Positions 54,873 to 62,782 of a DNA stretch of 64,000 bases are shown here, piece by piece (the first letter of the stretch is position 1; the number at the start of each line of letters is the position of its first letter). The stretch covers positions 1,008,332 to 1,072,331 of the forward strand of contig JACKKD010000002.1 of the NCBI GenBank assembly GCA_020637675.1. Reading direction: 5' to 3'. A program made the translations under genes and the position numbers. The notes beneath the pieces were generated by a model. The model saw nothing but the letters and a program-made list of their open reading frames with translations, did not search any database and was not told where the DNA came from. The stretch comes from Paracoccaceae bacterium. GTDB taxonomy: Bacteria > Pseudomonadota > Alphaproteobacteria > Rhodobacterales > Rhodobacteraceae.

Positions 54873-55178
54873 ATGTCGATGAAGTCGATGGCGGTTGCCA
54901 TGCCGGCTACGCTCATGTCCGTGCTGCCGGTGCCAAGTTCCTTCCGCATCGCGGTTCCGGCGTGGCGGACGGTCGGGATCAACGCGAACGCGGAGCCGGT
55001 GACCGAGATTCCGACGCTGTCGCGGGAGGAGATCCAGTCCCTCTTTCATGGCGAGTTGGCCGACCGCGTGCGGCGGAAATCCGTCCTGACAGCGCGCGAG
55101 GAGCAGGAAAGATCGCTGGCGCGGCGCATCCGTTCGGCGCTTTACCCTTCGCTTGCCGCAACCTTCATGCGCCACTGA
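54873..55178 (+). CDS. Small hypothetical protein
   Basis: 101 residues from ATG 54873 (GGGGG nine bases upstream). Residues 1-45 are hydrophobic with several Met; the rest is charged and helical (LSREEIQSLFHGELADRVRR). I recognise no family. Supported by an unbroken frame and GC-rich third positions in its second half. It ends 4 bases from the convergent RHH gene. It may not be real. Confidence 0.4.
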   Translation: MSMKSMAVAMPATLMSVLPVPSSFRIAVPAWRTVGINANAEPVTEIPTLSREEIQSLFHGELADRVRRKSVLTAREEQERSLARRIRSALYPSLAATFMRH

Positions 55179-55182
55179 CGCG

Positions 55183-55410
55183 CTAGCGCGGCGGCAAACG
55201 GGTCAGGATATCCTTCAGAACGTAAAGGCGGATCGCCGTCGCGAGGCCGGTATCCGGTCCGCGATCCGCATCTATCGCGGCCGCAAGCACGTTGACCGGC
55301 AGGCCGCGCGCCTCCGCGATGCAGCGGAACGCGCGCCAGAACTCCTCCTCCAGCGAGACGCTGGTGCGGTGCCCGTTCAGGGTGAGCGAGTGCTTCTTCG
55401 GCCGGCTCAC
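55183..55410 (-). CDS. Ribbon-helix-helix protein
   Basis: 75-residue protein, KKHSLTLNGHRTSVSLEEEF then WRAFRCIAEARG, the pattern of the ribbon-helix-helix family RHH_4. It starts with GTG (55410) overlapping the DUF4169 stop (GTGA). It is third in fumC-DUF4169-RHH, an arrangement conserved in this group. Probably a DNA-binding protein, target unknown. Confidence 0.78.
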   Translation of the reverse strand: MSRPKKHSLTLNGHRTSVSLEEEFWRAFRCIAEARGLPVNVLAAAIDADRGPDTGLATAIRLYVLKDILTRLPPR

Positions 55411-55607
55411 GCCTCCGGCTCCTCGCGACCGCCGCCGCTGAGGCGAAGCCCGTCGAGAAACGCCCGCGCCTGTTCGGCCCGCGCCTTTTCCAGCGCCTTC
55501 AGGGCCTTCGTACGACCGAAGCGGGCGGCGCTCTCGGCCGCCTCGGCCCGGGCCTTCGCGCGCTCCCGCACCTTGCGCGCGGCGCGCAGGTTGATCAGCT
55601 CTGCCAT
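55407..55607 (-). CDS. DUF4169-family protein
   Basis: 66-residue very basic, Ala-rich helical protein (MAELINLRAARKVRERAKARAEAAESAARFGRTKA), the DUF4169 pattern. Start ATG 55607 follows GAGGCG and lies 8 bases after the fumC stop. Function unknown. Confidence 0.82.
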   Translation of the reverse strand: MAELINLRAARKVRERAKARAEAAESAARFGRTKALKALEKARAEQARAFLDGLRLSGGGREEPEA

Positions 55608-55615
55608 CGGGCGCC

Positions 55616-57010
55616 TCAATCCTCGGGGCCGACCATGAGCTCGGGCCGCACGATCCGGTCGAAGGTCTCGCCATCGACGAAGCCGAGCGCGATGGCCTCC
55701 TCGCGCAGGGTCGTCCCGTTCTTGTGGGCAGTCTTGGCAACCTTGGTCGCGTTGTCGTAGCCGATCGTCGGCGCGAGCGCCGTGACCAGCATCAGGCTTT
55801 CCTTCATCAGCTTCTCGATCCGCGCCACGTTCGCCTGCGTTCCCACGACCATGTTGTCGGTGAAGGAAGCGGCCGCGTCGCCCAGAAGCTGCATGGATTG
55901 CAGGACGTTGTAGGACATCATCGGGTTGTAGACGTTTAGCTCGAAGTGGCCCTGCGACCCGGCGAAACCCACGGCGGCGTCATTGCCCATGACATGGGCG
56001 CAGACCATCGTCAGGGCCTCGGCCTGGGTCGGGTTGACCTTTCCCGGCATGATCGAGCTGCCGGGTTCGTTCTCCGGCAGGATCAGCTCGCCGAGGCCCG
56101 AGCGCGGGCCCGAGCCGAGAAGCCTGAGGTCGTTGGCGATCTTGAAGAGCGAGGCGGCGACGGTCTTCAGCGCGCCCGAGAACATCACCATCGCGTCGTG
56201 GGCGGCGAGTGCCTCGAACTTGTTCGGTGCGGTGACGAAGGGCAGGCCCGTGATCTCGGCGATCTTCGCGGCAATTGCCACGTCCCAGCCCTTCCTGGTG
56301 TTGAGCCCGGTGCCGACGGCGGTGCCGCCCTGTGCAAGCTCGTAGATCGCCGGCAGGCACATCTCCACCCGCTTGATGCCGTTCTCGACCTGCTTGGCGT
56401 AGCCCGAGAACTCCTGGCCGAGCGTCAAGGGGGTCGCGTCCTGCGTGTGGGTGCGGCCGATCTTGATGATGTCCCGGAACTCCTCGGACTTCGCGGCGAG
56501 CGCGGCGTGGAGCTTCCTGAGCCCCGGCAGGAGCACGTCGCGCGCCATCATGCCGATGGCCACATGCATCGCGGTCGGGAAGGTGTCGTTCGACGACTGG
56601 CCCATGTTCACATGGTCGTTCGGATGCACCGGCTTCTTCGTGCCCATCGTGCCGCCGAGAATCTCGATCGCGCGGTTGGAGATGACCTCGTTCGCGTTCA
56701 TGTTCGACTGGGTGCCCGACCCGGTCTGCCACACGACGAGCGGGAAGTTGTCGTCGTGCTGCCCCGCCACGACTTCCGCCGCCGCCTGCACCATGGCCTT
56801 GCCGATCACCGGATCGAGCTTGCCGGTTGCCATGTTGACCTCAGCCGCCGCCCGCTTGATGACGCCAAGCGCCCGGACGATCGCGACGGGCTGCCGTTCC
56901 CATCCGATGGGGAAGTTCTGGATCGACCGCTGGGTCTGCGCGCCCCAGTACTTGTCGGCGGGAACTTCGAGCGGGCCGAAGCTGTCGGTCTCGGTGCGGG
57001 TCTGGGTCAT
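55616..57010 (-). CDS. fumC: Class II fumarate hydratase
   Basis: 464-residue TCA-cycle enzyme interconverting fumarate and malate, cofactor-free and oxygen-stable. Signature GSSIMPGKVNP, plus NVNMGQSSNDTFPTAMH-type motif (here HVNMGQSSNDTFPTAMH) and GRTHTQDATPLTLGQEFSGY. Full length. First of a three-gene run with DUF4169 and RHH genes. Confidence 0.97.
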   Translation of the reverse strand: MTQTRTETDSFGPLEVPADKYWGAQTQRSIQNFPIGWERQPVAIVRALGVIKRAAAEVNMATGKLDPVIGKAMVQAAAEVVAGQHDDNFPLVVWQTGSGTQSNMNANEVISNRAIEILGGTMGTKKPVHPNDHVNMGQSSNDTFPTAMHVAIGMMARDVLLPGLRKLHAALAAKSEEFRDIIKIGRTHTQDATPLTLGQEFSGYAKQVENGIKRVEMCLPAIYELAQGGTAVGTGLNTRKGWDVAIAAKIAEITGLPFVTAPNKFEALAAHDAMVMFSGALKTVAASLFKIANDLRLLGSGPRSGLGELILPENEPGSSIMPGKVNPTQAEALTMVCAHVMGNDAAVGFAGSQGHFELNVYNPMMSYNVLQSMQLLGDAAASFTDNMVVGTQANVARIEKLMKESLMLVTALAPTIGYDNATKVAKTAHKNGTTLREEAIALGFVDGETFDRIVRPELMVGPED

Positions 57011-57110
57011 GGCGTGGGTCCGTCGTGAAGGAAGTCGCGCAACTGCTATGCGATTCCGACGCGCGGGCCAAGGACGATGGCGTTAACGGCCGCGGGAAAG
57101 CGCGGGCGGG

Positions 57111-57569
57111 CTACTTGCGCCACTTGTCGAGGCTGACGACCTCGGCCTCGGGGCGGCCACCTTCGGCATCTGCGGCTTCGACCTCCTCGTCCTCGTCGTC
57201 TTCCTCCTCGTCGGAGTCCGAGGTCTCGAACCTCAGGCCGAACTCGACCGAGGGATCGACGAAGGTGCGGATGGCGTCGAAGGGAATGTAGAGCCGTTCG
57301 GGGGAATCGCCGAAGTTGAGCGTTATGCCGAACCCGGCGTCGTCCACCTCCAGATCCTCATACCAGTGCTGCACCACCACGGTCATCTCTTCGGGATAGC
57401 GCTCGCGCAGCCAGTCGGCGAGTTCCACGCCGGGCTGGCGTGCGTCGAACGTGATGAAGAAATGATGCTCGCCCGGCAAGCCGGAGCGTTCGACCTGATC
57501 GAGAACATCGTGGATAAGACCGCGCATCGCCCGATGCATCAGCGTACCGTAGTCGATGGACTTGGTCAT
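57111..57569 (-). CDS. sspB: SspB-family ClpXP adaptor
   Basis: 152-residue alphaproteobacterial SspB-like protein. The folded part (YGTLMHRAMRGLIHDVLDQVER, HFFITFDARQPGVE, LNFGDSPERLYIPFDAI) binds ssrA-tagged proteins; an acidic linker (SDSDEEEDDEDEEVE) leads to the C-terminal VVSLDKWRK, which matches the ClpX-docking tail. The ssrA gene itself is 3.5 kb away. It is 100 bases upstream of fumC on the same strand. Confidence 0.87.
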   Translation of the reverse strand: MTKSIDYGTLMHRAMRGLIHDVLDQVERSGLPGEHHFFITFDARQPGVELADWLRERYPEEMTVVVQHWYEDLEVDDAGFGITLNFGDSPERLYIPFDAIRTFVDPSVEFGLRFETSDSDEEEDDEDEEVEAADAEGGRPEAEVVSLDKWRK

Positions 57570-57652
57570 GGGTGTATCCCGGGCTGCGTGGGGTCAGCAT
57601 AAGGGATTCGGATCGGAAGGGAAGGGGCCGGAGGTAGCGCCTTGACGCGGCG

Positions 57653-58900
57653 TCAGCCGATTGCCGAGGCGGCGAGGCCGGCCAGCGCCGAGAGGGCGAG
57701 CGCAGCGACGAGGTTCCAGTGGAGGACGAGAAGAAGCCAGCCCGCGGTGAGCGCGATCCCGATCGGCAACAGCTTTGCCGAGCCAAGGTCCGGCAGGGTC
57801 ACCGACAGCGGGCCGAAGACGAGTGTCGCGGTCGCGCCGAAGAACACGTGCATCGCGAACCAGACCGCCAGCGTCCCGATGACGCCGACGACCGCCGCAC
57901 TGATCCCCTTCAGCGCCGCCCCGAGCCGGGGACGGGTCGCGATCCATTCGACGAAGGGTGCCAGCGCCAGAACCCAGAGAAAACAGGGCACGAAGGTCAC
58001 CCAGAGGGCCATTGCGGCCGCCGCCAGCCCGACGCCCGGCCCGCCGGCGCCGTGCCCGGCCAGATAGGCCACAAACTCCGTCACGAGGATGAGGGGGCCG
58101 GGCGTCGTCTCGGCAAGGCCGAGGGCATCCATCATCTGCGGGGTCGTGAGCCAGCCGAAGTCGTGCACGACCGTCTGGGTCATGTAGGCAAGCACGGCAT
58201 AGGCCCCGCCAAAGGTGACGACCGCGAGCTTGGAGAAATAAAGTCCGACGGCGGTGAGGAAGGTGGCCCCCGCCGCGGCAGCGATCGCCACCGGCGCCCA
58301 CCAGAGGCCGAGCCCGGTCGCCGTGATCGCCGCGAAGCGCGGATGCGCCGGCAAGGCGGCAGGCACGTCGGGCGGGCGGGGCAGCCAGACCGCGCCGGCA
58401 AGACCGGCGAGCACGACGATGAGAGGATAGGGCAGGTCGAACGCAAAGATCCCGGCAAAGGCCGCAATCGCCAGGAACCTTTCCCGGCGGCCGGTGAGTG
58501 CCCGGCGCGCGACGCGCACCAGGGCTTCGACGACGATTGCCACCACCGCCGCCTTGACACCGAGGAAGAGCGCCGCAATGGCCGGCAGCGCACCGAACGC
58601 GGCATAGAGCATGGCAAGCGCAAGCACGACCGCGGCCCCCGGCAGGACGAAGAGCCCGCCCGCGAGAAGGCCGCCCGGGATGCCGCCCCGCCGCCAGCCG
58701 GCGTAGGTGGCAAGCTGCATCGCCTCCGGCCCGGGCAGGAGCATGCAGAAGGAGAGCGCGCGGAGGAACTCGGGCTCGCTCAGCCATGGGCGCCGCTCGA
58801 CAAGCTCGCGGTGCATCAGCGCGATCTGCGCGGCAGGTCCGCCGAAGGAGAGAAGCCCGATGCGGCCGAAAATCCTCAGGGGCGTTTCGTCGGGTCTCAT
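57653..58900 (-). CDS. chrA: Chromate transporter ChrA
   Basis: 415-residue CHR-superfamily exporter of the long, two-domain type. Each half opens alike: FGRIGLLSFGGPAAQIALMH (first) and LYFSKLAVVTFGGAYAVLAYM (second), the paired CHR motifs. Its ATG overlaps the stop of the rhodanese/ChrB gene (4 bases), so the two form an operon. Confidence 0.92.
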   Translation of the reverse strand: MRPDETPLRIFGRIGLLSFGGPAAQIALMHRELVERRPWLSEPEFLRALSFCMLLPGPEAMQLATYAGWRRGGIPGGLLAGGLFVLPGAAVVLALAMLYAAFGALPAIAALFLGVKAAVVAIVVEALVRVARRALTGRRERFLAIAAFAGIFAFDLPYPLIVVLAGLAGAVWLPRPPDVPAALPAHPRFAAITATGLGLWWAPVAIAAAAGATFLTAVGLYFSKLAVVTFGGAYAVLAYMTQTVVHDFGWLTTPQMMDALGLAETTPGPLILVTEFVAYLAGHGAGGPGVGLAAAAMALWVTFVPCFLWVLALAPFVEWIATRPRLGAALKGISAAVVGVIGTLAVWFAMHVFFGATATLVFGPLSVTLPDLGSAKLLPIGIALTAGWLLLVLHWNLVAALALSALAGLAASAIG

Positions 58901-59697
58901 GCGCGGCGTCCCGCCGGCCAGTCGTGACCCTCGTCGTATCCGTCCCGCGCCCAGCGATAGAGCGCGTCGTAGACCGCCATCCCCGCCTCGAGTTGGGCGA
59001 GGTCGTCGCGATACTGGCGCGACAGCCCGACCGAGACCGCGAGGAGGCCCGCCGCCTGCGGACTCAAGTCGTGCCGGTCGGTGTCGGCGGCGCGGACGAC
59101 CAGCGCGAGCCGGTCGAGTGCCTCGGTGTGCAGTCCGAAGTCATCGAGAAGCGCGTCGAAGCTGCACCGTTCTGCGCGGTGCGATATCGGCACACCCTCG
59201 ACGTCGAAAGGCGTCGCCGCGAACCGTTCGGCCACGGCGGGGACCTCCGGCGGGGCCACGTACAGAAACTCGGCCGTCGGGTCGATGAAGCGGCGGATGA
59301 GCCAGGGGCAGGCGATGCGGTCGATCTTCGGCCGCTGGCGGGTGACCCAGCGGTGCGTGGCGGGCAGGGCCGCGGCCGGGACCATCGGCAGCCCGGCCTC
59401 TGCCCAGGCGACGGTCCCCCCGTCGAGCGATTCCGCGGCGACGCCAAGGGCGCGGAGGAGGGCCGCCGCGCCTTCGGAAAGCTTGCGCCCCCTCTGGCAG
59501 GCGATCACGACGGCGTGCCCGGCGAGCGCGGGCGCGAGGTCCGCGATCAGGTCGTGGGAGTGGCGGAGCGAGGTCGGGATCAGACGGGGGTCGGCAGCGA
59601 AGTCCTCCTCGGTCCGAACGTCGACGACGGTCGGCGCCTCGGGCGTTCCGATCAGGCGGGCAAGCTGGGCGCAGGATATGGTTGCGAAACCGGACAA
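58897..59697 (-). CDS. Rhodanese plus ChrB C-terminal domain protein
   Basis: 266-residue fusion. Residues about 5-110 are rhodanese-like (VVDVRTEEDFAADPRLIP, VIACQRGRKLSEGA, with Cys in CQRGRK as the active-site loop). Residues about 120-250 match the ChrB C-terminal domain (KIDRIACPWLIRRFIDPTAEFLYV). The only start in frame is TTG 59697 with AAAGGA about 10 bases upstream; no ATG or GTG exists before the rhodanese core. Coupled to chrA. Confidence 0.82.
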   Translation of the reverse strand: MSGFATISCAQLARLIGTPEAPTVVDVRTEEDFAADPRLIPTSLRHSHDLIADLAPALAGHAVVIACQRGRKLSEGAAALLRALGVAAESLDGGTVAWAEAGLPMVPAAALPATHRWVTRQRPKIDRIACPWLIRRFIDPTAEFLYVAPPEVPAVAERFAATPFDVEGVPISHRAERCSFDALLDDFGLHTEALDRLALVVRAADTDRHDLSPQAAGLLAVSVGLSRQYRDDLAQLEAGMAVYDALYRWARDGYDEGHDWPAGRRA

Positions 59698-59810
59698 GGG
59701 GGCATCCTTTCGTTCGGGTTGAAGGATGCGACGCTTGGGCCGTGGCCTCACGGGGCGCGGTCGCGGGCCCCACCGGCCAAGGGTCTCATCCGGCGGACGG
59801 GACGTCAAGG

Positions 59811-60482
59811 TCAGCCGAGCGGCTTGGCGACCTCGCGCAGGATCTTCTCGCGGATCGCGCGGGGGTAGTCGGCGAGGCCGCGCGCGGTGACGACAAACCC
59901 GTGCCTGGTGACGACATAGCGGCGGTAGAACTCGGTGATCGGGCTGGCGCGACCCATGTCCTCGATGGCGATGGCGTTGATCTCGATTCCGCCCGCCGCG
60001 GCGGCGCCGCGCGCGGGACCGAGCGCTGCGCCCGCGTTCTGAGGCCCGTCGCCGGAGATATCGATGACCTTGCGGCGGCAGTCGGAGACGGCGGCGAATT
60101 GGTCGACCGAGAAGGCGATGGCCTCGCCCACGGCGGTGTCCGACCCGGTATAGGCACGCGCCAGGTCGCGGGCGCGGCTTGCGAAATCGGCCACCTCTGC
60201 CGGCGACAGCATCCGCCGCCAAGGTATCGAGACGGTCTGCTTGCCGGTGCCGGACCATTGCACGACGCCGAGCGCCGCCTGGCCGAGAAGGAGCGCCTCT
60301 GCCACCTCAGGGTCATCGAGCGCGGCCGCCAGTCCCTCCACCTGGAGCCGGTATTCGCCGCGGTCGATGGAGCCCGAGACATCGACGGTGAGCAGGAGCG
60401 CCACATCGCAGGCCGCACCGGGTGCCGCCCGCAGAAGCTGCAGGCCGAGGTTGGCCGCCAGAAGCAGTGCCATACGTGCCAT
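59811..60482 (-). CDS. DUF1194 von Willebrand A-like exported protein
   Basis: 223-residue protein with an N-terminal signal (MARMALLLAANLGLQLLRAAPGAA) then CDVALLLTVDVSGSIDRGEY, where DVSGS is the metal-ion-dependent adhesion site. The VIDISGDGPQN and AIAIEDMG segments match DUF1194. Probably a periplasmic vWA domain protein; partner unknown. Confidence 0.83.
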   Translation of the reverse strand: MARMALLLAANLGLQLLRAAPGAACDVALLLTVDVSGSIDRGEYRLQVEGLAAALDDPEVAEALLLGQAALGVVQWSGTGKQTVSIPWRRMLSPAEVADFASRARDLARAYTGSDTAVGEAIAFSVDQFAAVSDCRRKVIDISGDGPQNAGAALGPARGAAAAGGIEINAIAIEDMGRASPITEFYRRYVVTRHGFVVTARGLADYPRAIREKILREVAKPLG

Positions 60483-60551
60483 GCGCCGATGATGGCGGGC
60501 AAGCCGGCACCGGGCAAGGGCCGGACATCGGCCCGATGGGCCGCCCGCGCC

Positions 60552-60983
60552 TCAGGCCGTGGTCAGCCGCTCCCCCGACAGCAGAAGCAGGAAGGCATCC
60601 CGCGGCAGAAGCCCGGCCTGCTCGAAGAAGGGGATGAAGTCGAAGGCGTTGTAGGCCTCGGCGATGCGGCCGCCGACGATCCGGCAGGCCACCTGCCCGG
60701 TCACGGTGATCGGATCTAGGCCCCGGGTGGTCGTTGCCCGCACGACGAGCTGCGCCCAGACCCATTCGCCGCACTCGATGCTGCGCACGATCCCGAATGA
60801 GGGATCGCGCACGTGGGCGCGCATCGCGGGCACGAAGGCGCGGAAATCCTCCGCGCTGACCTGGCCGTCGGCCATGATGCCCTCCGCGCCGCCGCTCGGC
60901 GCGAAAAAGCTGTCGATGGCGGAAAGGTCGCCCTCGATCCAGACCCGGCGATACCACTCACTGAGGATGTCGAGATTCGTCAT
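60552..60983 (-). CDS. SnoaL-like (NTF2-fold) protein
   Basis: 143-residue cone-fold protein: MTNLDILSEWYRRVWIEGDLSAIDSFFAP, DFRAFVPAMRAHVRDPSF, and GRIAEAYNAFDFIPFFEQAGLLP are the ester-cyclase/SnoaL pattern. Function unknown; many are polyketide cyclase relatives. Two bases of spacing matter little: it is 69 bases upstream of DUF1194. Confidence 0.72.
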   Translation of the reverse strand: MTNLDILSEWYRRVWIEGDLSAIDSFFAPSGGAEGIMADGQVSAEDFRAFVPAMRAHVRDPSFGIVRSIECGEWVWAQLVVRATTTRGLDPITVTGQVACRIVGGRIAEAYNAFDFIPFFEQAGLLPRDAFLLLLSGERLTTA

Positions 60984-61079
60984 CCGTGACCCTCCATCTT
61001 TTCAGGACGCGAAGGCGATCCTAGGCGCGCGATCCTCACAAAACGTGAACGCTTGCGTGCGGGGCGAAGGCGGAGGGAA

Positions 61080-61378
61080 GTGCAGGCTTCTGTTGCCAGG
61101 TGCCTGCGAACCCCGCCTTGCGCGGCTAAGCGCAAGGACTTGATTTTCGGTTACCCGAGCTGCTTACGCAGCCAGAGCGACCGGAGCACGGTTGTCGTTG
61201 GCAACTGTACTTTGCGGACCGATAACGGTGGTACCTCACCGGGACAAAGCAAACCCCTTTAGACGTTCGTCGATCCTGTTTCGGCCCCTCTGTCCCGCAA
61301 CGCCGGGATATTGGTGGAGCCGCCGGGTACCGCCCCCGGGTCCGAACCGCTTATTACGAGCGCGTTTATGTCCATAGT
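61080..61378 (-). ncRNA. ssrA: tmRNA (ssrA), circularly permuted two-piece form
   Basis: On the minus strand the acceptor piece comes first: CCGGG-GGCGGTA-CCCGG T-arm then GGCGGCTCCACCA with encoded CCA (ends 61314). A spacer (ATATCCCGGCGTTGCGGGACAGA) follows, then the coding piece GGGGCCGAAACAGGATCGACG. The tag frame 61202-61167 reads ANDNRAPVALAA then TAA. This order is the permuted form of alphaproteobacteria. Outer ends are approximate. With sspB nearby it serves ribosome rescue. Confidence 0.93.
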
Positions 61379-61400
61379 CCGGGTCGCCCCGGACAGATCG

Positions 61401-61429
61401 AATATAGGGGCACGGCCCCGGCCGGGCAA
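61401..61429 (-). promoter_or_regulatory. Promoter of ssrA
   Basis: TTGCCC at 61429-61424 and TATATT at 61406-61401 with a 17-base spacer, about 25 bases upstream of the first tmRNA bases. Confidence 0.7.
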
Positions 61430-61504
61430 GCCGTCCGGCGCGGGGAGTTGCGGATGCGGCGCGGGCGGGGCAGGGTGGCGTCGAAACCCTTCCTCGGAGA
61501 CAAT

Positions 61505-62731
61505 ATGCAACTCGATCTTTCCTTCGTGCGCGCGCAGTTCCCGGCCTTTTCGGTGCCGGGTCTCGCCGATCAGGCGTTCTTCGAGAACGCCGGCGGCTCC
61601 TATGCCTGCGCCCCGGTGATCGAGAGGCTCACCCGCTTCTATCGCGAGCGGAAGGTGCAGCCCTATGCGCCCTATGCGGCGGCCACAGCCGGCGGAGCGG
61701 AGATGGACGAGGCGCGGTTGCGTCTCGCCGCGATGATGGGGGTGAAGACGCATGAACTGAGCTTCGGCCCCTCGACCACGGCGAATACCTATGTCCTCGC
61801 CCAGGCCTTCCGGCGCGCGCTGAAGCCCGGGGAGGCGATCGTCGTGACCGATCAGGACCACGAGGCCAACTCCGGCCCCTGGCGCCGGCTGGCGGAGGAG
61901 GGGATCGAGGTCCGCGAGTGGCGGATCGACCCCGCGACCGGCCATCTCGACCCCGCGCGGCTTGCGCCCCTGCTGGCCGACGGGCGGGTGCGACTATTGT
62001 GCTTCCCGCACTGCTCGAACGTCGTCGCCGAGATCAACCCGGTGGCCGAGATCGTCACGACCGCCCATGCCGCCGGCGCCGTCACCTGCGTCGATGGCGT
62101 GAGCTACGCACCGCACGGGATACCGGATGTGGGCGCGCTCGGTGCCGACATCTACCTCTTTTCGGCCTACAAGACCTACGGCCCGCATCAGGGAATCATG
62201 GCGATCCGCGAAGACCTCGGAATGCGACTGCCGACCCAGGGCCACTGGTTCAACGGCGACACCCTCTACAAGCGCTTCACGCCGGCCGGGCCGGACCATG
62301 CGCAGGTCGCGGCCTCGGCCGGGATCGCGGATTATTTCGACGCGCTTCACGACCGTCACTTCGCGCCCGAGCCGGACGCGCGCAAGCGGGCCGCCCGGGT
62401 GCACGACCTGATGCGGGCGCAGGAGGTGACTGTCTGCCAGCCGCTTCTGGACTACCTGAGGAACCGCAACGACCTCAGGCTTCTCGGGCCGGCCGAGGCG
62501 ACGCAGCGGGCGCCCACCGTTGCGGTGGACCTCGGGCGGGCGGCGGAACCCGTGTCGGCGGCGCTTGCGGCACATGGCATCAACTGCTGGGCGGGCGATT
62601 TCTATGCGGTCCGGCCGCTTTCGGCGATGGGAATTGATCCGCACCGGGGCGTCCTGCGTATGTCGATGGTGCACTACACGAGCGCCGGGGACGTGGCGCG
62701 GCTGATCGCGGCGCTGGATACGGTGCTCTGA
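61505..62731 (+). CDS. Class V aminotransferase / cysteine-desulfurase-like protein
   Basis: 408-residue PLP enzyme, fold type I. FENAGGSYACAPVIERL opens it; QDHEANSGPWRRLAEEG and VDGVSYAPHGIPDVGALGADIYLFSAYKTYGPHQ show the PLP-binding Asp region and lysine (YK in SAYKTYG). It lacks the cysteine loop of NifS-type desulfurases, so it is more like isopenicillin-epimerase-type members. ATG 61505 follows CGGAGAC. Substrate unknown. Confidence 0.83.
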   Translation: MQLDLSFVRAQFPAFSVPGLADQAFFENAGGSYACAPVIERLTRFYRERKVQPYAPYAAATAGGAEMDEARLRLAAMMGVKTHELSFGPSTTANTYVLAQAFRRALKPGEAIVVTDQDHEANSGPWRRLAEEGIEVREWRIDPATGHLDPARLAPLLADGRVRLLCFPHCSNVVAEINPVAEIVTTAHAAGAVTCVDGVSYAPHGIPDVGALGADIYLFSAYKTYGPHQGIMAIREDLGMRLPTQGHWFNGDTLYKRFTPAGPDHAQVAASAGIADYFDALHDRHFAPEPDARKRAARVHDLMRAQEVTVCQPLLDYLRNRNDLRLLGPAEATQRAPTVAVDLGRAAEPVSAALAAHGINCWAGDFYAVRPLSAMGIDPHRGVLRMSMVHYTSAGDVARLIAALDTVL

Positions 62732-62740
62732 CGTCGAACC

Positions 62741-62766
62741 CCGGGGGCGCCGCCCCCGGACCCCCG
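62741..62766 (+). terminator. GC-rich hairpin after class V aminotransferase gene
   Basis: CCGGGGGC-GCC-GCCCCCGG (8-bp stem) followed by ACCCCCGGAGTATTT. It resembles the minus-strand element at 1408-1433 and ends in a short T-run. Confidence 0.55.
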
Positions 62767-62782
62767 GAGTATTTGGACCACA

